Source of the DNA: Streptosporangium brasiliense
GTDB taxonomy: Bacteria; Actinomycetota; Actinomycetes; Streptosporangiales; Streptosporangiaceae
Assembly (NCBI RefSeq): GCF_030811595.1
Contig: NZ_JAUSRB010000001.1
Span: forward strand, 1,302,001-1,366,000
Direction of reading: 5' to 3'
Length of the DNA: 64,000 nucleotides
The notes beneath the pieces are model-generated. The model worked only from the letters and a program-made list of their open reading frames with translations, was not told the origin of the DNA and did no database searches. The position numbers and the translations under genes were made by a program. Below, in pieces: positions 1 to 8,857 of this stretch (position 1 is its first letter; every line of letters begins with the position of its first letter).

Positions 1-315
1 CGATCCGTCCGGGTCGGCCAGGAGGACGCCTCTGCTCAACCCGGGTGCCAGGGCCGGCGAGGCGAGTATGGTCTCCGCGGGCTGCAACGGCGCGTAGCTG
101 ACCTCGAGCAGCACGCCCTCATGCCGGAACTTGCCCAGCTTGGGCGGGACCTCGCCGTCCACCATGACGACCAGATCCACGTCGGAGGAGGTCGGGAGCT
201 CCGCCTCGGCCGGGAGCCAGGCGGCCGAGCCGCTGACGTAGGCGCCGGCGAAACCGGGGACCTGGTGGCCTGCCACCCAGCGCGCCGCCACCGCCCGCGC
301 TTGCCCGATCTTCAT
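1..315 (-). CDS. nucleotidyltransferase-domain protein (C-terminus beyond window)
   Basis: Reads from ATG at 315 down to position 1 with no stop, giving the first 105 residues. The fold signature of the DNA polymerase beta-like nucleotidyltransferase superfamily is present: Gly29-Ser30 followed by a Ser-Asp-Val-Asp-Leu stretch (Asp45 and Asp47 would bind metal). This family includes aminoglycoside adenylyltransferases and the catalytic part of toxin-antitoxin proteins, but nothing here fixes the substrate. It lies 138 bp downstream of the glutamine-synthetase-like gene on the same strand, so they could share a transcript. The family is fairly secure; the role is unknown. Confidence 0.7.
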   Translation of the reverse strand, partial: MKIGQARAVAARWVAGHQVPGFAGAYVSGSAAWLPAEAELPTSSDVDLVVMVDGEVPPKLGKFRHEGVLLEVSYAPLQPAETILASPALAPGLSRGVLLADPDGS

Positions 316-453
316 GGTGTGACCCTAGAGGAGGTCACTGGCCGCTACAACCGATCAGGACCCCACCCGCCCAGGTGGCTCCCAGCTCGCCGCCCCGGCG
401 CCGGTGCCGTGGGCTCGGACGGGTCCGGACAGGTGGGGCGCCCGGCCGAGGTC

Positions 454-1863
454 CTAGAAGACGCGGAAATGGTGGAACAGCTCGTAGGAGGCGTCCTCGG
501 CGGCGAAGGCCCGGGCCTCGGAGCGTTTGACGGCCAGGTAGGCGGAGGAGCGGAGGGGGCCGAGGGCGTCCATGAGGACGTCGTCGGCCTCCAGGGCGCC
601 CAGAGCCTCGTCCAGGGTCGCGGGCAGGCGGCGCACGCCCAGGGCGGCCAGCCGGCTCTCGGTGAGGGTGGCGGGGTCGACGTTGACGGCCTCGCCGGGG
701 TCGAGCCCGCGGCGGATGCCGTCCAGGCCCGCGTGGATGACGGCGCCGAGCGACAGGTAAGGGTTCGCCGAGGAGTCGGAGGGCTTGATCTCCAGGTTGG
801 CCGACGCCTCGGCGTCCTCTCCCACCGGGGAGCAGATCCGCACCGCCGCCTCCCGGTTGTCCATGCCGTAGCAGGCGTAGGCGCTCGACCACATCCTCGG
901 CGCCAGCCGCCGGAAGCTGTTCACCGAGCCGCAGGTCAGCGCGGTGAGCGCCGGGAGATGGGCGATCAGGCCGCCGATGAAGCAGTAGGCCGTGGCCGAC
1001 AGGCCGTAGCGGTCGGAGGCGTCGCCGAAGGCGTTGACCCGCAGCGCGGGGTCCCACAGGGACAGATGGAGGTGGGCGCCGTTGCCGGCCTGGTCGGCCA
1101 GCGGCTTGGGGGCGAGGGAGGCCCACAGGGACATGCGGGAGGCGACGCCGCGGACGGTCTCGCGGTAGATCATCTGGTTGTCGGCGGCCCGCATGGCGGA
1201 GGCGTGGCGGATGGACAGCTCCTGCTGGCCGTGGCCGAGCTCGGGGTGGTAGTGCTCGACCCGCAGCCCCTGCGTCTCCAGGGCGTGGACCAGGCGCATC
1301 GTGTAGTCGTGGGCCTGGTCGAAGCCGGTGGTGGCGTAGCAGAGGCTGTCGTCGACCGGGACCAGCCGGTCCAGTCCCCCCTCGGGGGCGGGCACCCGGC
1401 GGCCGAGAGTGAACTCGGGCTCGTAGGCGGCGACGGCGACATGGCCCTCGTCGGCCAGGGCGGCGATCGCCTCGCGCAGGAAGGTGCGGGGACAGGCGGC
1501 CCAGGGGGAGCCGTCGATCTGGCGCAGGTCCGACAGCATGGCCGCGGCGCCGGGGGCGTAGGGGAGGGTGACGAAGGTGGCCGGGTCGGGGACGAGGCGG
1601 ACCTCACCGACCGGGCCGAGATGCTCGACCTCCTGGAGCTGGTCGAGCATGTTCATCGCCATCATCGCCACGGTGTGCCCGATGCCGGAGACGAGCCGTT
1701 CGGCCAGCCGGGAGCGCGAGGTGGCCTTGCCCCGGATCACCCCGCCGTGGTCGGCGTAGAGGAAACGGACCAGCTCCACGTGCTCCGTCTCGGCGTGTTC
1801 GACGACGCGAAGACCCGCCGGGTCGAGCCGATGAACCCCGGTGACGTTGTGACGATCTCCCAT
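454..1863 (-). CDS. glutamine synthetase family protein (gamma-glutamyl ligase)
   Basis: A 469-residue ATP-dependent ligase of the glutamine synthetase fold. Visible family signatures are the Glu-containing YEPEF strand, the ELGHGQQE loop (equivalent of the PGQxE motif, with His for Pro), GNGAHLHLSLWD (substrate His), NSFRRLAPR, and the EIKPSDSSANPYLSLG motif with the metal-binding Glu. It ends in HHFRVF, whereas true GlnA enzymes usually end differently and carry a Tyr adenylylation site; none is obvious. It is therefore more likely a specialised gamma-glutamyl-amine or amide ligase than the assimilatory enzyme. ATG at 1863 is chosen; an in-frame GTG at 1902 would add 13 residues. The substrate is not deducible. 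Confidence 0.82.
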   Translation of the reverse strand: MGDRHNVTGVHRLDPAGLRVVEHAETEHVELVRFLYADHGGVIRGKATSRSRLAERLVSGIGHTVAMMAMNMLDQLQEVEHLGPVGEVRLVPDPATFVTLPYAPGAAAMLSDLRQIDGSPWAACPRTFLREAIAALADEGHVAVAAYEPEFTLGRRVPAPEGGLDRLVPVDDSLCYATTGFDQAHDYTMRLVHALETQGLRVEHYHPELGHGQQELSIRHASAMRAADNQMIYRETVRGVASRMSLWASLAPKPLADQAGNGAHLHLSLWDPALRVNAFGDASDRYGLSATAYCFIGGLIAHLPALTALTCGSVNSFRRLAPRMWSSAYACYGMDNREAAVRICSPVGEDAEASANLEIKPSDSSANPYLSLGAVIHAGLDGIRRGLDPGEAVNVDPATLTESRLAALGVRRLPATLDEALGALEADDVLMDALGPLRSSAYLAVKRSEARAFAAEDASYELFHHFRVF

Positions 1864-2021
1864 GCTCTCTGCGTAACACGTCCTCGGGGACAGTGGAAGC
1901 ACATCGCGCGGGGCTCGGCGTCATGGGGATGCGGTGGTCCCGCGCTCCCGCGTGGATCGGACGGGAGCGCCGGGTGAGAGAACGGCAAAAGGTCATGGGC
2001 GGGGGCCGGCCCCGCCGGCGG

Positions 2022-2183
2022 TCAGCTCAGCACACGTGTGAAGAACAGGGCCAGTTGGTCCGCTCCCCTCACGATCCCGTCGAAGACTCCGTTCACCGCG
2101 TTCGCCGCCTCCGCGGGTTTGGTGAACAGATAAAAGGCCACGAACGCCACCGCTACGTAGGTAGCGACCTTCTTGACCTGCAT
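2022..2183 (-). CDS. small membrane peptide, 53 aa
   Basis: A short gene with ATG at 2183 and a clear GGAGG ribosome-binding site 5 bases upstream. The product starts with a basic MQVKK stretch, then one hydrophobic segment (about residues 7-21, rich in Val, Ala and Phe), then an amphipathic tail ending in TRVLS. The layout suggests a single-pass membrane peptide. Codon third positions are mostly G/C as in neighbouring genes. Similar short one-helix proteins are common in actinomycetes, but I cannot assign a family or function. It sits upstream of, and on the same strand as, the glutamine-synthetase-like gene, about 160 bp away. Confidence 0.6.
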   Translation of the reverse strand: MQVKKVATYVAVAFVAFYLFTKPAEAANAVNGVFDGIVRGADQLALFFTRVLS

Positions 2184-2302
2184 GGGGGCCTCCTGCAGTT
2201 CCAGTCCCAGCCTTATATACCCGGATTTTAAGGATCTTTGGCATCTTCGGCCCGGGTGGCTCCCGGATTTTGATGATCATACCTGTCCGGCCGGGGCGAT
2301 CC

Positions 2303-2401
2303 ATGGCCAGACCGCGGATTGGCATGAGTCCCCCCACGCCATCGTGCGGGGGATGCGGGCTCCTGTCCAACCCCTACTGCCAGATGTACCGCCGGGGCTA
2401 G
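2303..2401 (+). CDS. possible Cys-rich micropeptide, 25-42 aa
   Basis: An open frame on the plus strand with in-frame ATGs at 2273, 2303 and 2324 and a TAG at 2399. The last 25 residues contain a CGGCGLL motif and a third Cys in PYCQMYRRG, giving a C-x2-C-x8-C pattern. About 22 of the 25 third positions in that part are G or C, as in real genes here. No convincing ribosome-binding site precedes any start. It may be a zinc-binding or modified micropeptide, or chance. It is listed because the surrounding 600 bp holds nothing else. Confidence 0.2.
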   Translation: MARPRIGMSPPTPSCGGCGLLSNPYCQMYRRG

Positions 2402-2808
2402 GGAGGCGGCCAGGTCATCGCCCTGCCGGGGCCGGCGCCCCGGGCGATCGCCGCACTGTCGGAGTCGCGGCCCCGCCGGGGGCGGCCCGCGCTGGAGGGG
2501 GCCGGGAGGGGGCGCGGGGCCGGGTGGACGGCCGGCCCGGGAGGCTCCGGCGGCCTTCCCAAGGAAACCAAGGACTTTCGGCAAGGGGAGCATCCGGATC
2601 TCCGACGGCTCCGGACAAGAGATCAGAACGACCCGAGGGGCCCCATATGGCCAGACCCGCCCACGCTGTCCTGATCCCGCCCGCCCGTCGGCCGCACCGC
2701 CCGCCTGCCCGCCCGTCGCGCCGGCCGCACCGTCCGCCCGCCGCGCCGCCTGCCGACCGGCCGTGCCGCCGGCCAGGCGCCCAGGAGGGCGCGCCGACCC
2801 CGGCCGCC
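2402..2808. other. GC-rich intergenic stretch with C-rich imperfect repeats
   Basis: No gene with credible start and codon use is seen here. The part from about 2670 to 2780 is dominated by imperfect repeats of CCGCCCGCC-like units, low-complexity sequence lying just downstream of the gene that ends at 2809 on the minus strand. A CATATG occurs at 2645 but no promoter can be defended. Confidence 0.4.
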
Positions 2809-3441
2809 TCAGACGCCCAGCGGGGCGTCCATCAGCCGGGCCACGGCCTCGTCGGGGCCGGTGACCTCGGCCCGTGCGTGGGACTGGCGGCCGAAGCAGA
2901 ACAGCAGCAGCTCGCTCGCCGGGCCGGTCACCTCGACCCTGGGCGAGGTCTTGGCGCCGCCGAGGGCGACGCCGCCGCCGATGCGGTGCAGCACGACGCC
3001 CACCGGTGACCTGCGCAGGAACAGGCGCCGGCCGGTGCGGACCCGCTTCCAGAAGGTCTCCTCCAGGTCGGCCGGGAGCTCGCGCGGCTCCCAGACCCGC
3101 TGCGCGCGCCGTACGTCCTCGTGGTGGACGAAGAACTCCAGGGTGTTGACCGCCTGGTCCATGCCGGGCACCAGGCCGTAGATCCCGGCCGGGCCGGAGC
3201 GGATCAGCTCGACGAGGCCCGCGTAGCCGTGCCTGGCCTTCAGGGACTCCTGCACCGAGGCGGTGTGGCGGGCCAGCGGCCGGAGCGCGATGCCGCCGGC
3301 GGCGTCGGGGCGGCGCTCGCGCAGGACGAGGTGGGCGGCGAGGTCGAAGGTGGTCCAGCCCTCGCAGAGCGTGGGAGCGTCCGGGCCGAGCTGGACGAAC
3401 AGGTCGCTGAGCGCGAGGCGTTCGGCGCGGGCGTGAGTCAT
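2809..3441 (-). CDS. TIGR03085-type DinB/maleylpyruvate isomerase-like protein
   Basis: A 210-residue protein of the actinobacterial TIGR03085 family, part of the DinB/mycothiol-dependent maleylpyruvate isomerase superfamily. It begins MTHARAERLALSDLF, followed by the typical LCEGWTTFDLAAHLVLRERRPD segment (helix 2, potential metal His), then VHHEDVRRA around residue 120. Family members are four-helix-bundle proteins thought to bind a divalent metal and sometimes mycothiol. The real reaction is unknown. It is divergent from the ABC exporter at 3604, and two overlapping palindromes lie between them. Confidence 0.75.
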   Translation of the reverse strand: MTHARAERLALSDLFVQLGPDAPTLCEGWTTFDLAAHLVLRERRPDAAGGIALRPLARHTASVQESLKARHGYAGLVELIRSGPAGIYGLVPGMDQAVNTLEFFVHHEDVRRAQRVWEPRELPADLEETFWKRVRTGRRLFLRRSPVGVVLHRIGGGVALGGAKTSPRVEVTGPASELLLFCFGRQSHARAEVTGPDEAVARLMDAPLGV

Positions 3442-3453
3442 CTGATGATCCTA

Positions 3454-3474
3454 ACAACATTGTTGTCCGGACAA
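3454..3474. promoter_or_regulatory. overlapping palindromes between divergent genes
   Basis: Two dyads overlap here: ACAACA-T-TGTTGT (3454-3466) and the perfect TTGTCCGGACAA (3463-3474). They lie 13-33 bp upstream of the ATG at 3441 on the minus strand and about 130 bp upstream of the exporter start at 3604. This is the position expected for an operator controlling one or both divergent genes, for example by a MarR- or TetR-type repressor. No such regulator is encoded nearby. Confidence 0.4.
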
Positions 3475-3603
3475 TCGAGGCATGTCACGGCGGATCGGGG
3501 CGGGAAACGACACTCCGAGGAAGGGGCTTGGGGGAATAAGGACATGATCCAGCGTGATAGTGACTTAAGTAGCAATGTTCCTCTCTGAAAGGACACCCCC
3601 CGA

Positions 3604-5412
3604 GTGGCGAGCAAGGTGACTTCCGCCGTCATGCGTAAGGGACTCCGCGTGCTCGGGGTGGCCATCCGGGCCGAGAAGGCGGTCTTCGCCGCCGCCACCC
3701 TGTCCAGCGGACTGTACGGCGTCATGACGGTCGGATCGGCGTGGGCGCTCGGCTGGGCCACCGAGCACCTCGTGCTGCCCGCGTTCGAGAAGGGGGAGGT
3801 GACCACCGGCGCGCTCGTCGCCGGGACGCTGCTGATCCTCGGCGTGGCGCTGCTCAAGGCGTTGGGCGTGGCCGGGCGGCGCTTCTTCGCCGGAGTCATG
3901 CAGTACCGGATGCAGGCCCGGTCGCGCCGGGAGGTCACCCGGCAGTACCTCAAGCTCCCCCTGGCCTGGCACCACCGGCACCCGACCGGCCAGCTGCTGT
4001 CCAACGCCAGCTCCGACGCCGAGGCCGCCTGGGCCCCGCTCGCGCCGCTGCCGATGGCGGTCGGCGTGGTCGTCATGCTGGTCACCGCGGCGGTCGCGCT
4101 GGTGCTGACCGACCCCGTCCTGGCCCTGGTCGGCTTCCTGATCTTCCCGGCGATCGCCGTCCTGAACCTCGTCTACCAGCGCAAGCTCAGCCCGCTGGCC
4201 ACCCGGGCCCAGCAGCTGCGCGCCGAGGTCAGCGAGATCGCGCACGAGAGCTTCGACGGCGCCCTCGTCGTCAAGACCCTCGGCCGCGAGGACGAGGAGA
4301 CCCTCAGGTTCCAGGCCAAGGCCCAGGAGCTGCGCGACGCCAACGTCGCCGTCGGCCGCATCCGCGGCCTGTTCGACCCGATGCTGGAGGCCCTGCCCAC
4401 CCTGGGTGTGCTCGCCGTGCTGCTGGTCGGCGCGGCGCGGCTGGAGAGCGGCGCGATCGCCTCGGGCGTCCTGGTCCAGGTCGCCTACCTGTTCACCCTG
4501 CTGGCCTTCCCGATCCGCGCGCTCGGCTGGGTGCTGGCCGAACTGCCCCGCGCCGTCGTCGGCTACGAGCGGGTCCAGGCCGTGCTCGCCGCGACGGGCT
4601 CGATGGACTACGGCACCGCCACGCTGTCCGGCGCGTCCCCGGCCAGGCTGGAGGTGCGCGACCTCGACTACGCCTACGACGACTTCCCGGTCCTGCGCGG
4701 GGTGAGCCTCACCGCCGAGCCGGGCCGCACGGTCGCGCTGGTCGGGCCCACCGGCTCCGGCAAGTCCACGCTCACCCAGACCTTCGTCCGGCTGGTCGAC
4801 CCGGCGGCGGGGGCCGTGTCCGTGGACGGGGTGGACCTGCGCGAGGTCGCCCGCGGCGGGGTCAGCGACACGGTGGCGCTGGTGCCCCAGCAGACGTTCC
4901 TGTTCGACGACACCGTGCGCGGCAACGTCACCCTCGGCCTGCCGGTGGGCGACGAGGACGTCTGGGCGGCGCTGCGCCTGGCCCAGGCCGACGGCTTCGT
5001 CAGCGCCCTCCCCTCCGGGCTCGACACCAAGGTCGGCGAGCGCGGCACCACCCTGTCCGGCGGCCAGCGGCAGCGCCTGGCCCTGGCCCGCGCGCTGGTC
5101 CGCCGCCCCCGGCTGCTCATCCTGGACGACGCCACCTCCAGCGTGGACCCGCAGGTCGAGGCCAAGATCCTGTACGGCCTGCGGGACGCGGCCCAGGCCT
5201 CGACCGTGGTGGTCGTGGCCTACCGGATGGCCACCATCGCCCTGGCCGACGAGGTCGTCTACCTGGAGCACGGCAGCGTCGTCGACCGGGGACCCCACGA
5301 CCTGCTGCTCGCCCGCTGCGAGGGCTACCGCAACCTGGTCACCGCCTACGAACGCGAAGAGGCCGAGCGCGAGGCGCTCGGGGCAGAGGAAGAGGAAGAG
5401 GTCAGCGCGTGA
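3604..5412 (+). CDS. ABC exporter half-transporter with degenerate ATP site (subunit 1)
   Basis: A 602-residue fused membrane and ATPase subunit of the ABC multidrug/lipid exporter type. The N-terminal half carries about six hydrophobic helices; the ATPase begins near residue 350. Walker A is GPTGSGKST (about 381) and the signature is an intact LSGGQ (484). The catalytic Glu after Walker B is replaced by Asp (Asp509 in LILDDATSSVD) and the switch His by Tyr (Tyr540 in VAYRMAT), so its own catalytic site should be weak. The GTG at 3604 is preceded by GAAAGGA. The tail is a run of Glu. It pairs with the next gene as a heterodimer. The substrate is unknown. Confidence 0.88.
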   Translation: MASKVTSAVMRKGLRVLGVAIRAEKAVFAAATLSSGLYGVMTVGSAWALGWATEHLVLPAFEKGEVTTGALVAGTLLILGVALLKALGVAGRRFFAGVMQYRMQARSRREVTRQYLKLPLAWHHRHPTGQLLSNASSDAEAAWAPLAPLPMAVGVVVMLVTAAVALVLTDPVLALVGFLIFPAIAVLNLVYQRKLSPLATRAQQLRAEVSEIAHESFDGALVVKTLGREDEETLRFQAKAQELRDANVAVGRIRGLFDPMLEALPTLGVLAVLLVGAARLESGAIASGVLVQVAYLFTLLAFPIRALGWVLAELPRAVVGYERVQAVLAATGSMDYGTATLSGASPARLEVRDLDYAYDDFPVLRGVSLTAEPGRTVALVGPTGSGKSTLTQTFVRLVDPAAGAVSVDGVDLREVARGGVSDTVALVPQQTFLFDDTVRGNVTLGLPVGDEDVWAALRLAQADGFVSALPSGLDTKVGERGTTLSGGQRQRLALARALVRRPRLLILDDATSSVDPQVEAKILYGLRDAAQASTVVVVAYRMATIALADEVVYLEHGSVVDRGPHDLLLARCEGYRNLVTAYEREEAEREALGAEEEEEVSA

Positions 5413-5482
5413 GCGAGCTAGTCGGTCAACACAGCGGTCCGCAGGGCCCCCGGGGCGGCGGGCCGCTGGGCGAGGTGCGCGC

Positions 5483-7255
5483 GTGAGCTCGCTGCAGGGG
5501 ATCGAACGGTCGGCGCTGGCCACCGTCCGGCACGGGCTGTCGCTCACGCCGGAGTTCCGCAAAGGACTGGCCGGGACGCTCGTGCTGGCCGTGCTGGCCA
5601 CGCTGGGCAAGGTGATCGTACCGATCGCCGTCCAGCAGACCATCGACCGGGGACTCAAGGGGACGGTCCCGGACCTGCCCTACATCCGCGCCGCCGTGCT
5701 GCTGTGCGCCGCGGCCGTGGTGCTCACCGCGCTGTGCGCGTACCTGATGAACGTCCGCCTCTACAAGGCCACCGAGACCTCCCTGGCCGGGCTGCGGGTG
5801 CGCGGTTTCCGGCACGTGCACGACCTGTCGGTGCTCACCCAGAACTCCGAGCGGCGCGGCGCCCTGGTCTCCCGGGTCACCGGCGACGTGGACCAGATCA
5901 GCGTGTTCATGCAGTGGGGCGGACTGATGATCATCATCGCCCTGGGGCAGCTCCTGGTCGCCACCGTGCTGATGTTCGTCTACTCCTGGCAGCTCGCCCT
6001 GCTGGTCTGGCTCTGTTTCCTGCCGCTCATCGTCGTGCTGCCACGCTTCCAGCGCTGGCTGTCGGGCGCCTACACGCTGGTCCGCGAGCGCACCGGCGAC
6101 ATGCTCGCCGCCGTCAGCGAGTCGGTCGTGGGCGCGGCGGTGATCCGGGCCCACGGCTCGGAGTCCCGTACGGCGGGGCGGCTGGACAGCGCGATCGACG
6201 CCAACCGGGCCGCGCAGGCCCGCACGCAGCGGATCGTCGCGACGGTGTTCCCGCTGACCGAGATCGTCGCGTCGGTGGCCATCGCCGGCGTGGTGCTGCT
6301 CGGCGTGCGGCTGGGCATCGGAGGCGAGATCACCGCCGGGCGCCTGATCGCCTTCCTGTTCCTGATCACGCTGTTCGTCTCGCCCCTGCAGATCGCCACC
6401 GAGGTGCTCAACGAGGCGCAGAACGCGGTCGCCGGCTGGCGGCGCGTCCTCGGCGTCCTCGACACCCCGCCCGACGTCGCCGACCCCGGCCAGGATGGCG
6501 TCGAGCTGCCGCGCGGCCCCATCTCGGTCTCCTTCGAGGAGGTCGGCTTCGCCTACCCCGGCGGGGCCCCGGTGCTCCGGGAGGTGTCGGTGGACATCCC
6601 GCCGCGCTCGCGGATCGCGGTGGTGGGCGAGACGGGTTCGGGCAAGACGACCTTCGCCAAGCTGCTCACCCGGCTGATGGACCCCGTCTCCGGCCGGGTC
6701 ACCGTGGACGGTGCGGACCTGCGCACGGTCCGCTTCTCCTCGCTGCGCGAGCGGATCGTCATGGTGCCGCAGGACGGCTTCCTGTTCGACGGCACCCTGG
6801 AGGACAACATCCGCTTCGGCCGCCCGTCGGCGACCGAGGCGGAGATCCGGCTGGCCATGACCGAACTGGGGCTCGCCGACTGGCTGGAGGGCCTGCCCGC
6901 GGGCCTGTCCACCCAGGTCGGCCAGCGCGGGGAGTCGCTGTCGGCGGGCGAACGCCAGCTCGTGGCGCTGGCCCGCGCCTACCTGGCCGACCCCGATCTG
7001 CTCCTGCTGGACGAGGCCACCTCCGCGGTGGACCCGGCGACGGAGGTACGGCTGGCCCGCGCGCTGGAGGGCGTCACCCGGGGCCGTACCGCCATCTCCA
7101 TCGCCCACCGGCTGTCCACCGCCGAGGCCGCCGACGAGGTGCTCGTCTTCGACCGGGGCCGGATCGTGCAGCGGGGCCCGCACGCCGAGCTCGTCGAGGA
7201 GCCCGGCGTCTACGCCGACCTGCACGCCTCCTGGGTCTCGGCGGCCCGCTCCTAG
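5483..7255 (+). CDS. ABC exporter half-transporter with canonical catalytic residues (subunit 2)
   Basis: A 590-residue partner of the preceding exporter subunit, 70 bp downstream. It has six predicted membrane helices in the first 300 residues and a C-terminal ATPase. Walker A is GETGSGKTT, Walker B ends LLLLDEATSAVD with catalytic Glu511, and the switch His is present (His542 in AHRLST). Its signature, however, is LSAGE instead of LSGGQ (about 486). This complements the degenerate Walker B and His of subunit 1. The GTG start has AGG-rich sequence upstream. Its stop overlaps the stop of the opposing GNAT gene on a shared CTAG. Confidence 0.88.
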   Translation: MSSLQGIERSALATVRHGLSLTPEFRKGLAGTLVLAVLATLGKVIVPIAVQQTIDRGLKGTVPDLPYIRAAVLLCAAAVVLTALCAYLMNVRLYKATETSLAGLRVRGFRHVHDLSVLTQNSERRGALVSRVTGDVDQISVFMQWGGLMIIIALGQLLVATVLMFVYSWQLALLVWLCFLPLIVVLPRFQRWLSGAYTLVRERTGDMLAAVSESVVGAAVIRAHGSESRTAGRLDSAIDANRAAQARTQRIVATVFPLTEIVASVAIAGVVLLGVRLGIGGEITAGRLIAFLFLITLFVSPLQIATEVLNEAQNAVAGWRRVLGVLDTPPDVADPGQDGVELPRGPISVSFEEVGFAYPGGAPVLREVSVDIPPRSRIAVVGETGSGKTTFAKLLTRLMDPVSGRVTVDGADLRTVRFSSLRERIVMVPQDGFLFDGTLEDNIRFGRPSATEAEIRLAMTELGLADWLEGLPAGLSTQVGQRGESLSAGERQLVALARAYLADPDLLLLDEATSAVDPATEVRLARALEGVTRGRTAISIAHRLSTAEAADEVLVFDRGRIVQRGPHAELVEEPGVYADLHASWVSAARS

Positions 7256-7803
7256 CTCCGCTCCGCGGACCCGGCCGCGCCCGCCGGCCGGCGGCCGGCG
7301 GAACAGACCTGGAGGGCCCTCCCGGGCGGGTCCCGGAGGACCTTCTCGAAGGGGTGGGGGCCGACCGTCTCAGGGTCGGCCCCCAGGTCGTAGAGGGGGA
7401 CGTACCCGCCCGCCAGGTAGAGTCCGGCGGCCTCGGGCTGGCGGGGGCCGGTGGTCAGGTAGATCCTGCGGTAGCCCTGCCGCCCGGCCTCCCGCTCCAG
7501 CTCGCGCACCACGGCCAGGCCGAGACCGCGCCGCCGGTGGTCGGGGTGGGTCCAGATCCGCTTGAGCTCGGCGGTCTCCTCGTCATAGCGGCGGAACGCG
7601 CCTCCGGCGATGGTCCGGCCGCCCTCGACGAGGACCAGGAAGGCGCCCCCCTGCGCCGGGGCGAACTGCTCGTCGGGATAGCGGCTGAGCTCCTGGTTGG
7701 GGCCGTAGCGGCTGGTGTACTCGTGGTGCAGGTCCTCCAGGAGCGGCCTGACCTCGGGATCGCGGACCGAGACGTGCCGCACCTCGACGGCTCCGACGCT
7801 CAC
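7252..7803 (-). CDS. GNAT-family N-acetyltransferase
   Basis: A 183-residue acetyltransferase. The acetyl-CoA-binding motif appears as HPDHRRRGLGLAVVRELE in mid-protein, followed by a typical YRRIYLTTG strand and an EAAGLYLAGGY segment near the end. The GTG at 7803 overlaps the TGA of the substrate-binding protein gene, so it is translationally coupled as the last gene of the amino-acid importer operon. The coupling hints that it may modify the imported compound or a related amino acid, but this is inference. The substrate is unknown. Confidence 0.78.
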   Translation of the reverse strand: MSVGAVEVRHVSVRDPEVRPLLEDLHHEYTSRYGPNQELSRYPDEQFAPAQGGAFLVLVEGGRTIAGGAFRRYDEETAELKRIWTHPDHRRRGLGLAVVRELEREAGRQGYRRIYLTTGPRQPEAAGLYLAGGYVPLYDLGADPETVGPHPFEKVLRDPPGRALQVCSAGRRPAGAAGSAERS

Positions 7804-8798
7804 TTGGCCTGCCGGGGCAGGCCGGGCGGGTTGATCCGGGACTCGGTCACGGCCTCGTTCCCAAGACCCCAGCGCTTGAGCGCCTCGGCGTACTTGCCGT
7901 TGTCGATCAGCGTGTTCAGCGCCTCGTTGACCGGCTTGACGAGGCCGTTCCCCTTGAGGGTCATGGCCGCGATCAGGCCCCCGACCGAGCCGCCGCCCGA
8001 GAGCGTTCCGACGATCCTGCTGTCGCCGCCGACGGCCACCTGGTAGGCGATGGGCGGGTTGGGGCCGAGGTAGGCCTGGACGCGGCCGGACTTCAGGGCG
8101 AGCAGGACGTCGCCGTACTTCTGGTAGTACTGGATCCGGGCGGCCTTGAGACCGGCCTTCTGGTTCTGGGCGTCCCACTCCAGCAGGATCTTCTCCTGGT
8201 TGGTGCCCGACCCGACCGACACGTTCAGGCCGGCGATGTCGGCGGCTTTCTCGATCTTGGTGATCGGGCTGTTCCTGGCCGTCTGCCAGGCCAGCTGGTC
8301 CACCCGGTAGGTGGCGAAGTCGTAGATGTCCTTGCGCTCCTCGGTCACCGTGACGTTGTTGAAGACCAGGTCGTACTTGCCGGATCTCACCGCCAGGAAC
8401 AGGTTCTCCCAGGAGGTGTTCTCCTCCTTGAGCTTCAGGCCCAGGACGTCGGCGACGAGATGGGCGATGTCGGTCTCGACGCCGATCAGCGTGGCGTCGT
8501 CGTCGGCCAGGGAGACCAGCGGCGGAGTGCCCTCGCCGTCGAAACCGGCGGTGAGCTCGCCCTTGGCGCGGATCGCCGCGGGGACCTGCGCGGCGATGGA
8601 GTCGACCTTGTCGGCGCGGATCCGGTTCTGCTCGGCGGAGATGTTGATCCTCAGCCCGCCGCTCCCGGACGGGGCGGCGGCGGGTGCGGCCTCGGTCCCG
8701 GTGGCGGTCCCGGAGGTGGTCCCGGAGGCGCCGCAGGCCACGGCCAGCAGGAGGGGGAGCGGAGCTGCGACGGGGGCGAACCTTGATAACAGGGACAT
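7800..8798 (-). CDS. polar amino-acid ABC importer, substrate-binding lipoprotein
   Basis: A 332-residue periplasmic-type binding protein (SBP_bac_3 family) anchored as a lipoprotein: hydrophobic leader then lipobox LAVAC with Cys22. The mature part contains the family signatures GVETDIAHLVADVLG, WENLFLAVRSGKYDLVFNNVTVTEERK and a C-terminal domain with GSGTNQEKILLEW. It delivers an amino acid, possibly Gln, Cys or His type, to the permease and ATPase encoded just upstream. It lies 59 bp behind the ATPase gene on the same strand. Ligand identity cannot be read from the sequence. Confidence 0.85.
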   Translation of the reverse strand: MSLLSRFAPVAAPLPLLLAVACGASGTTSGTATGTEAAPAAAPSGSGGLRINISAEQNRIRADKVDSIAAQVPAAIRAKGELTAGFDGEGTPPLVSLADDDATLIGVETDIAHLVADVLGLKLKEENTSWENLFLAVRSGKYDLVFNNVTVTEERKDIYDFATYRVDQLAWQTARNSPITKIEKAADIAGLNVSVGSGTNQEKILLEWDAQNQKAGLKAARIQYYQKYGDVLLALKSGRVQAYLGPNPPIAYQVAVGGDSRIVGTLSGGGSVGGLIAAMTLKGNGLVKPVNEALNTLIDNGKYAEALKRWGLGNEAVTESRINPPGLPRQAK

Positions 8799-8857
8799 GT
8801 CGTTCCTTGCATGGTGACGGGAGCCCCGTCCGGTGACGGGAGGCTCCGTGGAAGGGG

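Noticed and set aside
121..1977. 618-codon plus-strand frame opposite the GS-like gene
   Set aside because: Shadow frame; the minus-strand product has clear glutamine synthetase motifs.
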